Shown: positions 6,849 through 15,488, counted from the first letter of the stretch. The stretch: 16,942 nucleotides of DNA from JAWOJF01 sp046481785 (GCA_046481785.1 JAWOJF010000128.1:1-16942), one strand, 5' to 3'. Made by a program: numbers and translations. The notes: generated by a model not told the origin, from the letters alone.

Positions 6849-9479
6849 TTAAAATGCAAAACCTGTTGTTAAATAAAATGCTTCATCATCATCTGATATA
6901 ACAGCATATGTTGATAAAAGCAGTTCGGGATATATAAAGGAGAACCATAAACCCACACCAACTGATTTATGGAATGTATTTGATGATTCTTTGCTGTAAA
7001 AAACTCTGCCTGCATCAGTGAAAAGAGCGGTTCCAAGGTAAATAGGAACAATAAATTTAAACCTGGATAACAACAAGCGGATTTCAGCGCTTCCCGATAT
7101 TGAAGCATCGCCTGCAAACCTGTTCCTGTCAAACCCGCGGAGTGTTTCAAGTCCGCCGAGAAATGCTGATTCAAAAAACGGGTATCTTCCCCAGTTTTTT
7201 TCACCGGCTGCCTTTAAGGCAAGTGTAGAGTAAGGGAGTGAAAACAACGGAATATAGGATGAAAAGCTTCCTTTAATTTTTGAAAAACTATTCAGGTCTT
7301 TTTTAAAAGAGGGATAAAAAGAAGCCAAACCACTAAACAGAAAACCATTTTGCGGAATTATCTCATCATCTCTTGAATCATAAACAAATCTCATCAAAAA
7401 ACTATTTAGTATCATGTTGTGGGAGCCGTAGGGACGCTGGCTGAAAATAAGAGTTCCTTCTTCCAGGTCCATTTCAGAAAAAAGGAACCTGTAGCCGAAA
7501 TACAAATTTAAATTTTTATCAAGTGGAAATTCTATTTCAGGAGTAACTAATAACTGGTGCTGTTTTGCTTTATAGAAATCAGTATCATCAAGGCCTTCTA
7601 TTCTTTCAGTATTATTACCCAACCCATAAAAATGAATTATCTCAAGTTCAGAAAACCTTGCTTCAAAAGTCATTTTATTATTATCAAAAATCGAATTAAA
7701 CTCACCAAAGTATCTTATCCTTCCAGCATCAAGAAATGATGCATACCCGGCGGCTAATTCCATCCTGTAAACATATGGATTGGTTCTGAAACCATGTTCA
7801 TAAAGCACAGGTCCGCCGCCGATAAAAATACCATCATCGGGATTAGCACCAAACCATGGAGCAAATTTCCAGTCATGCCCCCATGTACGAAGCTGTGGTT
7901 CATATTTTTCAAACTCATCACGCGGTTCCGGTAATTCCTTATCTCTGATTCTTGTTCGCGGTCCGGATATAAAAGTTGTTTTTTTTCCCTTATCGAAAAA
8001 ATGAGTTTGAGTTTCTGCCAAAGAAATTAAAGGAAGGAAGTTCAACAAACTTCCTTTTACTTCCGCACTGTCGATTAGCTCATCCTTTCCTTCATCCCCT
8101 GCAATATAAACGGGTATGCTTGAATCAACATTTCCGGTTACCACGGCTTTATCATCTCCGTCATAAAGCTCTATACGGATCTCTTTTGTGTACTCGCTGT
8201 AAAAAACAGAGTTGAAGAATGGCTGGCCTTTTTTTTCACCCGAGTTTTTATCCCGGTTGTATAATTTTATTTCAACTACATTATTATCCGTCCTGTTTAT
8301 CTCAGCGTAGTCATCTTTACTGCTCCCTTTAATATCAACATATTTTAATGTATTCCTGAAAAAACATTCTGAAGCTTCAGCAAGATGATTCCGCCTTGCT
8401 TTCAGAGTAGTAATTAGTTCCTCCCCTGCTGCGGAGTACATTTCTTTGGGCAGGCGCTGAACCGAATATTCTATTAGTGAATCTGTTAATCTTTTAACAA
8501 CAAAGTTTGTTACGGAATCCCATTGTTCCTTATTAAGATATACAAGAAATCTTCTATCCAAGTGCCTGCCGGACCATGTAAGGTCTTCTATTTCAGGATA
8601 AGTATCTGAAAAACTTTCGATTTGGGGAATAGACAAGGCTGTGATCCATGGAAAAAGTCCGTCATACTTTGAAAAAGCCTGGTCGCGGTCGCGGGGTATA
8701 GGGTACCATATTTTTTTATTATTTTCTTTAAACATAGCCCAGCGCCACTGATCGGTATGCCTGTCCCAATCACCGAGAAACATATCAATAAGCCTTGCTT
8801 TCAGGTATTCAGATGAGGCAATAAATTCATCAGTATCTTTTTCAAGCCTATCCAGCAGATCGAAAGTACCCTCAACTTTTTCGGCGCCTTCAAAAGTAAC
8901 ATTATCATCCTCATCAACATCAGGATGAATTTCCATCATGCCAAGCATATTGCCGAATTCTTCACGGAATTTGCCAAGTTTAGGATCATCAGGAAGGATG
9001 CACAAAATAGGCTCTGCCTGCAGTATATTAACTGCATTAAGAATAGGTACCACAATAAGTGCAGCCACCGGATTAGCTGAACTTATCTGATCCTTAAGAA
9101 TATCTGCGGCTACTGTTTCCTGTAATTCTTCGGGCAGGTTCTGTTTCGGGTCTTTATCAATTGATCTGAATTTGTACTGTATACCGAGTTTATTTTCAAA
9201 ACGAACTGATTTGGTTTGTGTACCGCCCCCTCTTTTAACCGGGGTAATGCCCCCCGCAAATTTATCCAGGTTAATAACAGGGACTTCAATAGGAGTTATC
9301 CAAAGTTTTCGCCAGTGTGCCCCGAAAAAAAATTCGTAGAACGTTCCCGCCTTATATTCCTCACCGGGAATTACCACTCTCTTTTCGAGGATAAATTCAG
9401 GGGGTAGTTTTATCTGCTGTGCATAGAAAGGACAGATAAAAATAAGTAAACAGAAAAATGTTTTAAATCCCAGATGCAT
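6849..9479 (-). CDS. Periplasmic kinase-like domain fused to an Omp85/BamA-TamA-type outer-membrane barrel
   Basis: 876 aa. Residues 1-20 are a signal peptide (cleavage near FYA-QQ). Residues 75-345 resemble an atypical, secreted kinase fold of the CotH/FAM20/HipA type: a beta-rich lobe with the FRSIDKDP lysine (104-111), then LGDWDRHTDQW (235-245) as catalytic loop and IPRDRDQAF (261-269) as metal-binding segment. Residues 380-500 form a beta-rich linker domain (TKEIRIELYDGDDK, 431-444). From about 540 to the terminal Phe876 alternating strands build a barrel, with the Omp85 loop-6 signature LRGF (780-783) in GGLETLRGFDRNRFAGD. No POTRA domains are evident. From memory, related Bacteroidota proteins carry a calcineurin-like phosphoesterase before the same middle domain; this one lacks it. 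It starts 4 nt after the ppk stop and is last in the polyphosphate operon. Kinase activity is inferred from motifs only. Confidence 0.85.
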   Translation of the reverse strand: MHLGFKTFFCLLIFICPFYAQQIKLPPEFILEKRVVIPGEEYKAGTFYEFFFGAHWRKLWITPIEVPVINLDKFAGGITPVKRGGGTQTKSVRFENKLGIQYKFRSIDKDPKQNLPEELQETVAADILKDQISSANPVAALIVVPILNAVNILQAEPILCILPDDPKLGKFREEFGNMLGMMEIHPDVDEDDNVTFEGAEKVEGTFDLLDRLEKDTDEFIASSEYLKARLIDMFLGDWDRHTDQWRWAMFKENNKKIWYPIPRDRDQAFSKYDGLFPWITALSIPQIESFSDTYPEIEDLTWSGRHLDRRFLVYLNKEQWDSVTNFVVKRLTDSLIEYSVQRLPKEMYSAAGEELITTLKARRNHLAEASECFFRNTLKYVDIKGSSKDDYAEINRTDNNVVEIKLYNRDKNSGEKKGQPFFNSVFYSEYTKEIRIELYDGDDKAVVTGNVDSSIPVYIAGDEGKDELIDSAEVKGSLLNFLPLISLAETQTHFFDKGKKTTFISGPRTRIRDKELPEPRDEFEKYEPQLRTWGHDWKFAPWFGANPDDGIFIGGGPVLYEHGFRTNPYVYRMELAAGYASFLDAGRIRYFGEFNSIFDNNKMTFEARFSELEIIHFYGLGNNTERIEGLDDTDFYKAKQHQLLVTPEIEFPLDKNLNLYFGYRFLFSEMDLEEGTLIFSQRPYGSHNMILNSFLMRFVYDSRDDEIIPQNGFLFSGLASFYPSFKKDLNSFSKIKGSFSSYIPLFSLPYSTLALKAAGEKNWGRYPFFESAFLGGLETLRGFDRNRFAGDASISGSAEIRLLLSRFKFIVPIYLGTALFTDAGRVFYSKESSNTFHKSVGVGLWFSFIYPELLLSTYAVISDDDEAFYLTTGFAF

Positions 9480-9483
9480 TAGG

Positions 9484-11619
9484 TTATCCGTTAAACTGCA
9501 TTAATGTCAATTCCTGCTCATTCTGATCTGATAATTCAGACATTTTTTCCACAGACTGAATATTTAAATAATTATATGAAGCATATTGTGCCCTGATTTT
9601 CTTTTTAGCCGTTGATTTTCTATAAGGGTTTGTCTGCTTTATATTTATTACCCGTGCCTTTACATTATCCTTAAGCTGGATATTAATCAGATCACGTAAT
9701 ATTTTTTTTATATTATCATCATAAACAGGAAAACATAACTCAATTCTGCGGTTAAGATTTCGTCTCATCCAGTCAGCGGAAGAAACAAATATTTTTTCAT
9801 CACCTCCGTTACAAAAGATATATACTCTTGAATGTTCAAGGAACCGGTCTAAAATACTGATTACTTTTATGTTACTGCTTAAGTTTTTAATTCCGGGAAC
9901 AAGGCAGCAAATTCCCCTTACAATTATTTGAATTTTAACACCGGCATTTGAAGCCTCATAAAGCTTTTTTATCATTTTTTTATCTTCAATGCTGTTCAGC
10001 TTTAATATTACATAGGCTTTCTTTCCTTCTTTTGCAGCATTTATTTCATTATCCATTAACTGTACGAATGATTCCCTGAGATTAAAAGGGGCAACCATAA
10101 GATGATTAAATTTATCACCGGGGGAAAGGCGTTCGGGTTTAGCGGGTTTAGAAAGAATAGAAAACACCCTGTTCACCTCATTAGTTATATCATCATTGGC
10201 AGTAAAAAAACCAAAGTCAGAATATATCAGTGCAGTCTTTTCATTAAAATTGCCGGTTGCAAGATAGGCAAAATATTTACTACCGGATTTTTCATCCCTC
10301 TTTACCAGGCAGATTTTTGAATGAACCTTTAACCCGGGGAAACTATACAAAACTTTAATACCCGCTTTTTCCATTTCTTCAGCATGCTGAAAATTCAGCT
10401 CTTCATCAAACCTTGCTTTTACCTCCACAAAAGCAGTTACCGATTTCCCATTTTTGGCTGCATCGATAAGGGCTTTAATTACTTTTGAATTTTTAGCTGT
10501 CCTGTACAAAGATATTTTTATTGATTTAACAGCAGGATCATTTGCTGCCTGGGTTAAAAATGTTAAAACGTAATCGTAAGACTGATAAGGGTAGTGCAGA
10601 AGAATATCCTTTTTAGAAATTAATTCGAACAGGGAGTTACTCTCATCCATTGCCTTACAATAAAGAGGTTTCATGGGTTCGTATTCAAGTTCAGCAAGGC
10701 CGGGGTTTGGAAATGAGAAAAGATCATGGAAATTATGATATCGTCCGCCCGGTAAAAGGTCATCTTTTTTTAGCCCTAATGCCTTCCTTAAATAAGTTAA
10801 AAAATCCTTCGGCATCCTTTGATCATATAAAAAGCGGCAGGGTACGCCGGTTGTTCTTTTCGATAATGATTTTTTAATTTTATCCCTTAGATCGCCTGAA
10901 AATTCATCATCTATATATAATTCAGCATCCCGTGTAAGCTTTACAGAATATGACTCCACTATTTCATAACCCGGGAAAACCTGCTTTAAGCCTGCACGCA
11001 AAAGATCATCAAGAAACATAAAATATTTTTGATCATTTATATCGGGAAGCGCTATAAACCTTCCGCAGTCTCCCACCGGTATTTCAATTAGAGCACAGCG
11101 GGTCCTTTTCCGTTTGATACTGCCGCCGGCTTTTTGAAATCTTACTGCAAGATATATTGAACGGTTTTTAAGAAAGAGTGAGATATTTTTTTGTTCTATT
11201 AATACCGGCTGGATAAAAGGGAACAGGCTTGCACGGAAATATTCCTGCACAAAATTATGGTGCTCCGGCAGTATCTCGTCGTCATTAACAATATGTATAC
11301 TGTTTTCTCTCAGCAGAGGGATGATCTGTTCGCGGAAAATGGCACCAAATTCCTCCTGTTGTTTATGAACAGTTTTCTGAATATTCAGAAGTAATTCTTC
11401 CGGACTGAAATTTAATTTTTTTCGTGTTCTTTTTTTCAAATCAAGCAAACTTCTTAATGAGGCTACCCGCACACGAAAAAATTCATCAAGGTTGGATGAA
11501 TAAATTGCGAGAAACTTTATTCTTTCATAAAGCGGAACTGCTGTATCTTTTGCTTCCTGTAAAACCCTGTAATTAAACGACAGCCAGCTTAATTCCCTGT
11601 TATAGATCCCGTTTTTCAT
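9484..11619 (-). CDS. ppk1: Polyphosphate kinase 1
   Basis: 711 aa, the normal PPK1 length. The enzyme transfers the gamma phosphate of ATP reversibly onto inorganic polyphosphate at the inner face of the membrane. All four domains are present: the N-terminal NRELSWLSFNYRVLQEA (7-23) and SSNLDEFFRVRVASL (41-55), the head domain, and two PLD-like catalytic domains. The first catalytic domain has IKISLYRTAKNS (367-378), KARFDEELNF (401-410) and the phospho-acceptor His433 in LKVHSKICLV. The second has His596 in FLEHSRVYIF and SADWMRRNLNRRIELCFPV (614-632). The ATG at 11617-11619 begins 5 nt after the sixA stop. The SD is weak, consistent with coupling to the upstream gene. Confidence 0.97.
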   Translation of the reverse strand: MKNGIYNRELSWLSFNYRVLQEAKDTAVPLYERIKFLAIYSSNLDEFFRVRVASLRSLLDLKKRTRKKLNFSPEELLLNIQKTVHKQQEEFGAIFREQIIPLLRENSIHIVNDDEILPEHHNFVQEYFRASLFPFIQPVLIEQKNISLFLKNRSIYLAVRFQKAGGSIKRKRTRCALIEIPVGDCGRFIALPDINDQKYFMFLDDLLRAGLKQVFPGYEIVESYSVKLTRDAELYIDDEFSGDLRDKIKKSLSKRTTGVPCRFLYDQRMPKDFLTYLRKALGLKKDDLLPGGRYHNFHDLFSFPNPGLAELEYEPMKPLYCKAMDESNSLFELISKKDILLHYPYQSYDYVLTFLTQAANDPAVKSIKISLYRTAKNSKVIKALIDAAKNGKSVTAFVEVKARFDEELNFQHAEEMEKAGIKVLYSFPGLKVHSKICLVKRDEKSGSKYFAYLATGNFNEKTALIYSDFGFFTANDDITNEVNRVFSILSKPAKPERLSPGDKFNHLMVAPFNLRESFVQLMDNEINAAKEGKKAYVILKLNSIEDKKMIKKLYEASNAGVKIQIIVRGICCLVPGIKNLSSNIKVISILDRFLEHSRVYIFCNGGDEKIFVSSADWMRRNLNRRIELCFPVYDDNIKKILRDLINIQLKDNVKARVINIKQTNPYRKSTAKKKIRAQYASYNYLNIQSVEKMSELSDQNEQELTLMQFNG

Positions 11620-11624
11620 AATAA

Positions 11625-12122
11625 TCAGCTAAGATATTTTTTAGGATATTCAAACCACCTGAGTTCACACAAATTCTCATCAAAATCTTTCCACGATGAT
11701 CTTTTTAATTCCATCTTTACAATGCCGCATGTTGGAATATTATCAATTTCTTTAAGGCACAGATAATTTGAAAGATCAGTTATCCCGGGATTATGGCCAA
11801 AGAGCATAAGTGAAAAAACATTATCATTAGTTCTTTTAACTACCTGGAGCATCTCAGATGCACTTGCAAGATATAGTTCCGGTTCAGCATAGATTTTATC
11901 AGGTGCGTAGTTTAAAGTTTCCGCAAAAACCGCGGCGGTAGTCGTTGTACGCTTTGCAGTACTGGTAATAATAAGATCGGGCAACACCCTGGATTTTTCC
12001 AGGAATTTAGCCATAAAAGGGGCATCTCTTTTCCCGCGTTTGTTAAGAGGCCTTTCATGATCCGGTAAGTTAGGTTCTTTCCAACTGGACTTTGCATGTC
12101 TTACAAGGTAAAGTGTTTTCAT
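11625..12122 (-). CDS. sixA: SixA-type phosphohistidine phosphatase
   Basis: 165 aa from ATG 12120-12122. This is a histidine-phosphatase-superfamily enzyme of the SixA branch, which removes phosphate from phosphohistidine in small phosphotransfer proteins. The signature starts at residue 4: LYLVRHAKSSW with Arg8-His9 (phospho-acceptor), then HERPLNKRG (22-30), STAKRT with Arg58, and FGHNPGI (108-114) with His110. A longer reading to 12230 would overlap the preceding gene by about 105 bp and add residues unlike the family, whereas the chosen start follows that gene's stop by 2 nt. SixA next to ppk is a recurrent arrangement. A role in polyphosphate control or phosphotransfer is inferred from context. 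Confidence 0.93.
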   Translation of the reverse strand: MKTLYLVRHAKSSWKEPNLPDHERPLNKRGKRDAPFMAKFLEKSRVLPDLIITSTAKRTTTTAAVFAETLNYAPDKIYAEPELYLASASEMLQVVKRTNDNVFSLMLFGHNPGITDLSNYLCLKEIDNIPTCGIVKMELKRSSWKDFDENLCELRWFEYPKKYLS

Positions 12123-12124
12123 AA

Positions 12125-13339
12125 TTATTCTAAAATTGGTCCGATAATTGTTTTTCCCGGGTATAGAGTTACGGCAAGCGTAAAAGCAATAACAGAAATA
12201 ATTAAACCGTACATAAAAATAGTATAACAAATTCTTAGGTACCGGTACTTTTGTCCAAGCACCTGCCCAAGATAATAAAAATCCTTGATCATACTGCCAT
12301 AAAGAAAATCGCGGTCATTCATCATTGCATTCATTCCCCACTGGAAATCTTTTAAATCCATTTTATAAAAGTTACCGAAGAATAACAGGTTAGCTCTTTT
12401 TTTCTCGATATCTTCAGCAGTAAAAATACCCGCAGTAATTTTTGGGCGTGTTACAAGAACCGCAAAAATTAAAGTTCCCAGGCTTACCGTAGTTATTATT
12501 GCCGTGGGCAATATTAAATGAGGATTATTATCAAGCTTTCTTGCAAGAATTGCAATAATTGCTGTAAGTAAAAGTGTATTTACACTTATCATAATATTTG
12601 CTTTATTATCCGCAAGTCCGCTGAACTCAACATGAGTACGTATAGTATTGCGGAACATTGTTTCAATACCGCGGGCTACCCTTTTATCAAAACTTTTATC
12701 AGGGTTCTTTTCTTTTTTATCTCCGGGTATTTCCGGGGGGACACCTAACTCTTCTTTTATTTTATTTTGCAGCTTTGCAAGGTTTGTAAATCTTCGTTCA
12801 TTATATTTTTCTTTTGCATACTTTGTGTGGAAACTGTTGTTTGTAATAAAGTCTATATTGTTTTTTGTCCATTCAAAATCAGTATACTTAACATTATTCA
12901 TTTTTTCCCATTCAGCACGGAGCAGTTCGGCTTTGGCATTGTATCCCTTTTTGCCTATGTGCACCAGGTCGGCATCGCAAAGAACTTCTTCCATAAGGTT
13001 TGAGGGTTGTTGAGGCATAGTAGTAGCGAGTATATTCTTAACAACAACGGCTATTTTATCTTCGGGATAATTATTCGTCTGCAGAAATTCCCGGGCAATT
13101 TCAGCGCTTGCTGCCTCATGATTCTGATAATCTTTAACCAGGCCTGAATCATGAAACCATGCAGAAATAAGAACCATTTCCAGTTCTTCCTGCGATAAGC
13201 CTGAATTTTCCCCGATTTCCCTTGCCCCCTCAACTACTTCTTCAATGTGGGTTATGTTATGATAAACACAGCCAGCCGGCAGGTTTTCCGTTTGAAGTTT
13301 ATTAACATACTCAGAAACTTTGTTTAGGATGTCTCCCAT
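12125..13339 (-). CDS. HD-domain phosphohydrolase fused to Pycsar-effector-type (DUF5706-like) transmembrane module
   Basis: 404 aa, first gene of the polyphosphate operon. Residues 20-195 are an HD domain with the metal ligands in order: His27/His31 in YHNITHIEEV, His63-Asp64 in WFHDSG, and Asp122/Asp124 in CDADLVHIG. A charged linker (195-220) leads to a membrane module. This has RNTIRTHVEFSGLADNKANI (230-249), TM1 about 247-266, TM2 about 276-297, a helical stretch 308-365 and TM3 about 371-394. The ADNKAN motif at the start of TM1 and the two-plus-one helix layout are those of the membrane effector of Pycsar anti-phage systems. No pyrimidine cyclase gene (PycC) lies in the window. ATG 13337-13339 has an AAGGAA SD. 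The likely activity is nucleotide or phosphoester hydrolysis at the inner membrane; the substrate is unknown. Confidence 0.85.
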   Translation of the reverse strand: MGDILNKVSEYVNKLQTENLPAGCVYHNITHIEEVVEGAREIGENSGLSQEELEMVLISAWFHDSGLVKDYQNHEAASAEIAREFLQTNNYPEDKIAVVVKNILATTMPQQPSNLMEEVLCDADLVHIGKKGYNAKAELLRAEWEKMNNVKYTDFEWTKNNIDFITNNSFHTKYAKEKYNERRFTNLAKLQNKIKEELGVPPEIPGDKKEKNPDKSFDKRVARGIETMFRNTIRTHVEFSGLADNKANIMISVNTLLLTAIIAILARKLDNNPHLILPTAIITTVSLGTLIFAVLVTRPKITAGIFTAEDIEKKRANLLFFGNFYKMDLKDFQWGMNAMMNDRDFLYGSMIKDFYYLGQVLGQKYRYLRICYTIFMYGLIISVIAFTLAVTLYPGKTIIGPILE

Positions 13340-13395
13340 TATTTTTCCTTAAAAATATGGTTTGGAGAAAATTATACTATTTTAATTAAAAAGAA

Positions 13396-13433
13396 AATTC
13401 TCATACCTGCCCAAATACACTACTATGAGAATT
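13396..13433. repeat. 10-bp inverted repeat: operator of the HD-sixA-ppk operon or terminator of the PAP2 gene
   Basis: AATTCTCATA (13396-13405) and TATGAGAATT (13424-13433) are perfect inverted arms separated by 18 nt. Read on the minus strand the structure is followed directly by TTCTTTTT, so it could terminate the PAP2 transcript. It is also centred about 75 bp before the HD-gene start and encloses a weak -7-like box (13412-13419 on the minus strand), which would suit an operator. The sequence does not decide between the two. Confidence 0.5.
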
Positions 13434-13518
13434 ATAAGTTAACAATTTAAGTATCATATTGTGATTATGCTAAATGAAAGGGCACTTACATTATGGTAAT
13501 AAGTCCTGTTGCTATAAA

Positions 13519-14346
13519 TCAAAATTCAACCTTTAAATTGATTCCATTTATTGAAGGGCTTATTGAAAAGCCAATACCTGTATCCTTATCAGGGTTCATT
13601 CTTTTTTCTTCTCTATTTAAAACAAACAGGCCTGATCCAATACCAAGTAACGATGCAACAGCAACATCAGAAAACCAGTGCTGGTTATTATAAACACGTG
13701 AAAAAGCCGTAAGGGAGGCTATTCCATAAAATCCGATCTTAGCCCAGATATTATCTATTCGTTCTGCAAGTACTGTTGATAAACCAAATGCAACCACTAC
13801 ATGCCCGGAAGGGAATGACTGGATTTCATTACTTGTTTCAAACCAGTAAAAGCTCCAGGGGCCTTCTTCATAATAGGGACGAATTCTTCCAAAAACAAAA
13901 CGTAATGCGATAACGCTAATACCTGACAATGATAAACTCTCAAACATTAACCGGCCGGTTACACGAAGCTCATCATTACCTGAAAATAGTCCCACTGCAT
14001 AGGTTGTAAGGCTGAGGGCATTGGCATAAGCAGTAACGCCATAGGTAGTTGGCACATCCCAAAAATCTTTATTTAACGAAAGTATTGTTTTCCGGCTTAT
14101 ATTTCTTCTTATTGTGTTATCGGCAGCCATTGAAAGAAAAGATCCGCCGGCTATACCTGCCGCATAGAACCATTCTTTATCTGAAAAATGAAGCGGAGCA
14201 GTAAAAAATGCCGCTGCATCTTCACCAAATATTACTGCATCCTCCTGAAATTTTTGAAGAACTGTTTTACCAGGGCTTAAAGAATCCTGAGAGTAAATGT
14301 TAATGAAATAAAAAAGGATTAAAAAAACTGAAAGCTTTAATTTCAT
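13519..14346 (-). CDS. PAP2-superfamily membrane-associated phosphatase
   Basis: 275 aa. A Sec signal (first ~19 residues, ending NIYSQ) is followed by several hydrophobic segments. The three PAP2 motifs are complete. C1 appears as Arg149-x6-RP157 (usual Lys replaced by Arg), C2 as PSGH (179-182), and C3 as SRVYNNQHWFSD with Arg217, His223 and Asp227. Members dephosphorylate lipid phosphates such as undecaprenyl diphosphate, phosphatidylglycerophosphate or lipid A on the periplasmic side; the exact substrate cannot be chosen. The C-terminus (GFSISPSINGINLKVEF) ends in an amphipathic, strand-like segment. It diverges from the porin gene and lies 179 bp upstream of the HD gene on the same strand. 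Confidence 0.9.
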   Translation of the reverse strand: MKLKLSVFLILFYFINIYSQDSLSPGKTVLQKFQEDAVIFGEDAAAFFTAPLHFSDKEWFYAAGIAGGSFLSMAADNTIRRNISRKTILSLNKDFWDVPTTYGVTAYANALSLTTYAVGLFSGNDELRVTGRLMFESLSLSGISVIALRFVFGRIRPYYEEGPWSFYWFETSNEIQSFPSGHVVVAFGLSTVLAERIDNIWAKIGFYGIASLTAFSRVYNNQHWFSDVAVASLLGIGSGLFVLNREEKRMNPDKDTGIGFSISPSINGINLKVEF

Positions 14347-14458
14347 TTTTATATTATATGTACCAGGCTAAGTATTGAATAATGTAATTGTTTATGATTA
14401 ATTTTTAATTTTACTTCCCTTATATTAGCATATTAAATTAAAGTATCAAGGAGACGGG

Positions 14459-15451
14459 ATGAAAAAAATCCTGCTTTTTCTATTTTTATTAACAGCCGTA
14501 AACCTTGCACAGGACATTAAATTTAAGGGGTATGGAGCGGCCGGTTACAGGTTTATAGACAGGATAAGAATTATTGAGTATAACCAGGAAACTTATTTTG
14601 AAGGGAAATTTCAGGCTGAGTTTGAAGTTAACAAACATATTGAGGCACAGCTTGATTTCAGGGGCAATTCGGAAGATCAGCAGGTGGAGCTTCGGGAATT
14701 CTCGGCGAAGTTTTCTTTTCTGGAACATCTTAAGTTTGAAATAGGCAATATAAAAAAACCTTTCGGCGCAGAGTATATTGAAAGCAGGGAAGACCTTGCT
14801 GCTGTAAACCGAAGCTTTCTTACTGAGGCGGCAGGTGAAATAGGGTATATAGGCAGAAGTGTTGGTGTAATGGCATATTATAAAACAAAAGACAAAAAAG
14901 CGTATCCGCATTCATATTACTTTTATATATTTAAAAATAATAACCTGCAGAACGGAATAACCGGAAGATATGTACACCATTTTGATGATATAAATATTGG
15001 CGGAAGTTATTTTTTGCTTAATACAGGAGGAGATTACCCGATTACTACCAGCGGTTTAGCTGCCAGCTTTTTATACAAAAAGAAAGATTTTTTAGTTGAA
15101 AGCGAATTGATGTTTTTGCAGGATCCTGTTGAGGCTATAAGGCGGGGACTGCAGGAAATGGATAAAGATGTTATTGCATGGGGTGCCAGGGTGCAGTCGG
15201 TAATTGAATTTGATACAGGTGATAAAATAATTGAAGAGATAGAACCGTTTGTCCTGTTATCTTATTTTCAGCCTGATACTAAAATTGCAGATCAGCATAC
15301 AATACAAACACTGGTAGGAGTAAACTTTTATTTTGATAAGGACGTAAGATTAAGATTAAATGCAGATGCCCTGTTTACAAGGAATGAATTTAATTATAAA
15401 TACAATACGCATGATTCAAGAATAATTTTAGAAGTACAGGTAAGGTACTAG
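14459..15451 (+). CDS. OprP/OprO-type outer-membrane porin
   Basis: 330 aa. The signal peptide MKKILLFLFLLTAVNLA is followed by alternating amphipathic strands typical of a beta-barrel, ending in the C-terminal aromatic sequence ILEVQVRY. The phosphate-selective-porin family signature is clear: the strand LKFEIGNIKKPFGAEYIES (91-109), then RSFLTEAAGEIGYIGRSVGVM. Members carry anions or phosphate across the outer membrane, but many family proteins are not phosphate specific. At 330 aa it is shorter than Pseudomonas OprP (about 410 residues in the mature protein). The SD AAGGAG (14448-14453) lies 5 nt before the ATG. The 112-bp divergent spacer from the PAP2 gene shows no consensus promoter that I trust. 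Confidence 0.85.
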   Translation: MKKILLFLFLLTAVNLAQDIKFKGYGAAGYRFIDRIRIIEYNQETYFEGKFQAEFEVNKHIEAQLDFRGNSEDQQVELREFSAKFSFLEHLKFEIGNIKKPFGAEYIESREDLAAVNRSFLTEAAGEIGYIGRSVGVMAYYKTKDKKAYPHSYYFYIFKNNNLQNGITGRYVHHFDDINIGGSYFLLNTGGDYPITTSGLAASFLYKKKDFLVESELMFLQDPVEAIRRGLQEMDKDVIAWGARVQSVIEFDTGDKIIEEIEPFVLLSYFQPDTKIADQHTIQTLVGVNFYFDKDVRLRLNADALFTRNEFNYKYNTHDSRIILEVQVRY

Positions 15452-15473
15452 TGAAAAAGTTAAAAGGCCTTTC

Positions 15474-15488
15474 CCGGCTTCTTGCCGG
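15474..15488 (+). terminator. Short GC-rich hairpin after the porin gene
   Basis: CCGGC-TTCTT-GCCGG lies 22 nt past the porin stop. The five-pair stem is followed by TATTAAAAATT rather than a T run, so it is a weak terminator candidate only. Confidence 0.35.

Noticed and set aside
6628..6859. Open frames on both strands across 6628-6859
   Set aside because: They translate the MITE-like element and its palindromes; no start signals or conserved protein features.
12123..12230. N-terminal 36-residue extension of SixA
   Set aside because: It overlaps the upstream HD gene by about 105 bp and lies before the canonical LYLVRHA start of the family.
12125..13339. A complete Pycsar anti-phage system
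   Set aside because: Only the effector-like module is present. No pyrimidine cyclase gene is visible within the window, and the neighbours are polyphosphate genes.
13412..13445. Promoter for the HD-sixA-ppk operon on the minus strand
   Set aside because: TGTATTTG matches TAnnTTTG at 7 of 8, but the nearest TTG is 23 nt away, too far for confidence.
14388..14428. Promoter for the porin gene
   Set aside because: TATATTAG resembles a -7 box, but the TTG at 14388 is 30 nt upstream, outside the usual spacing.
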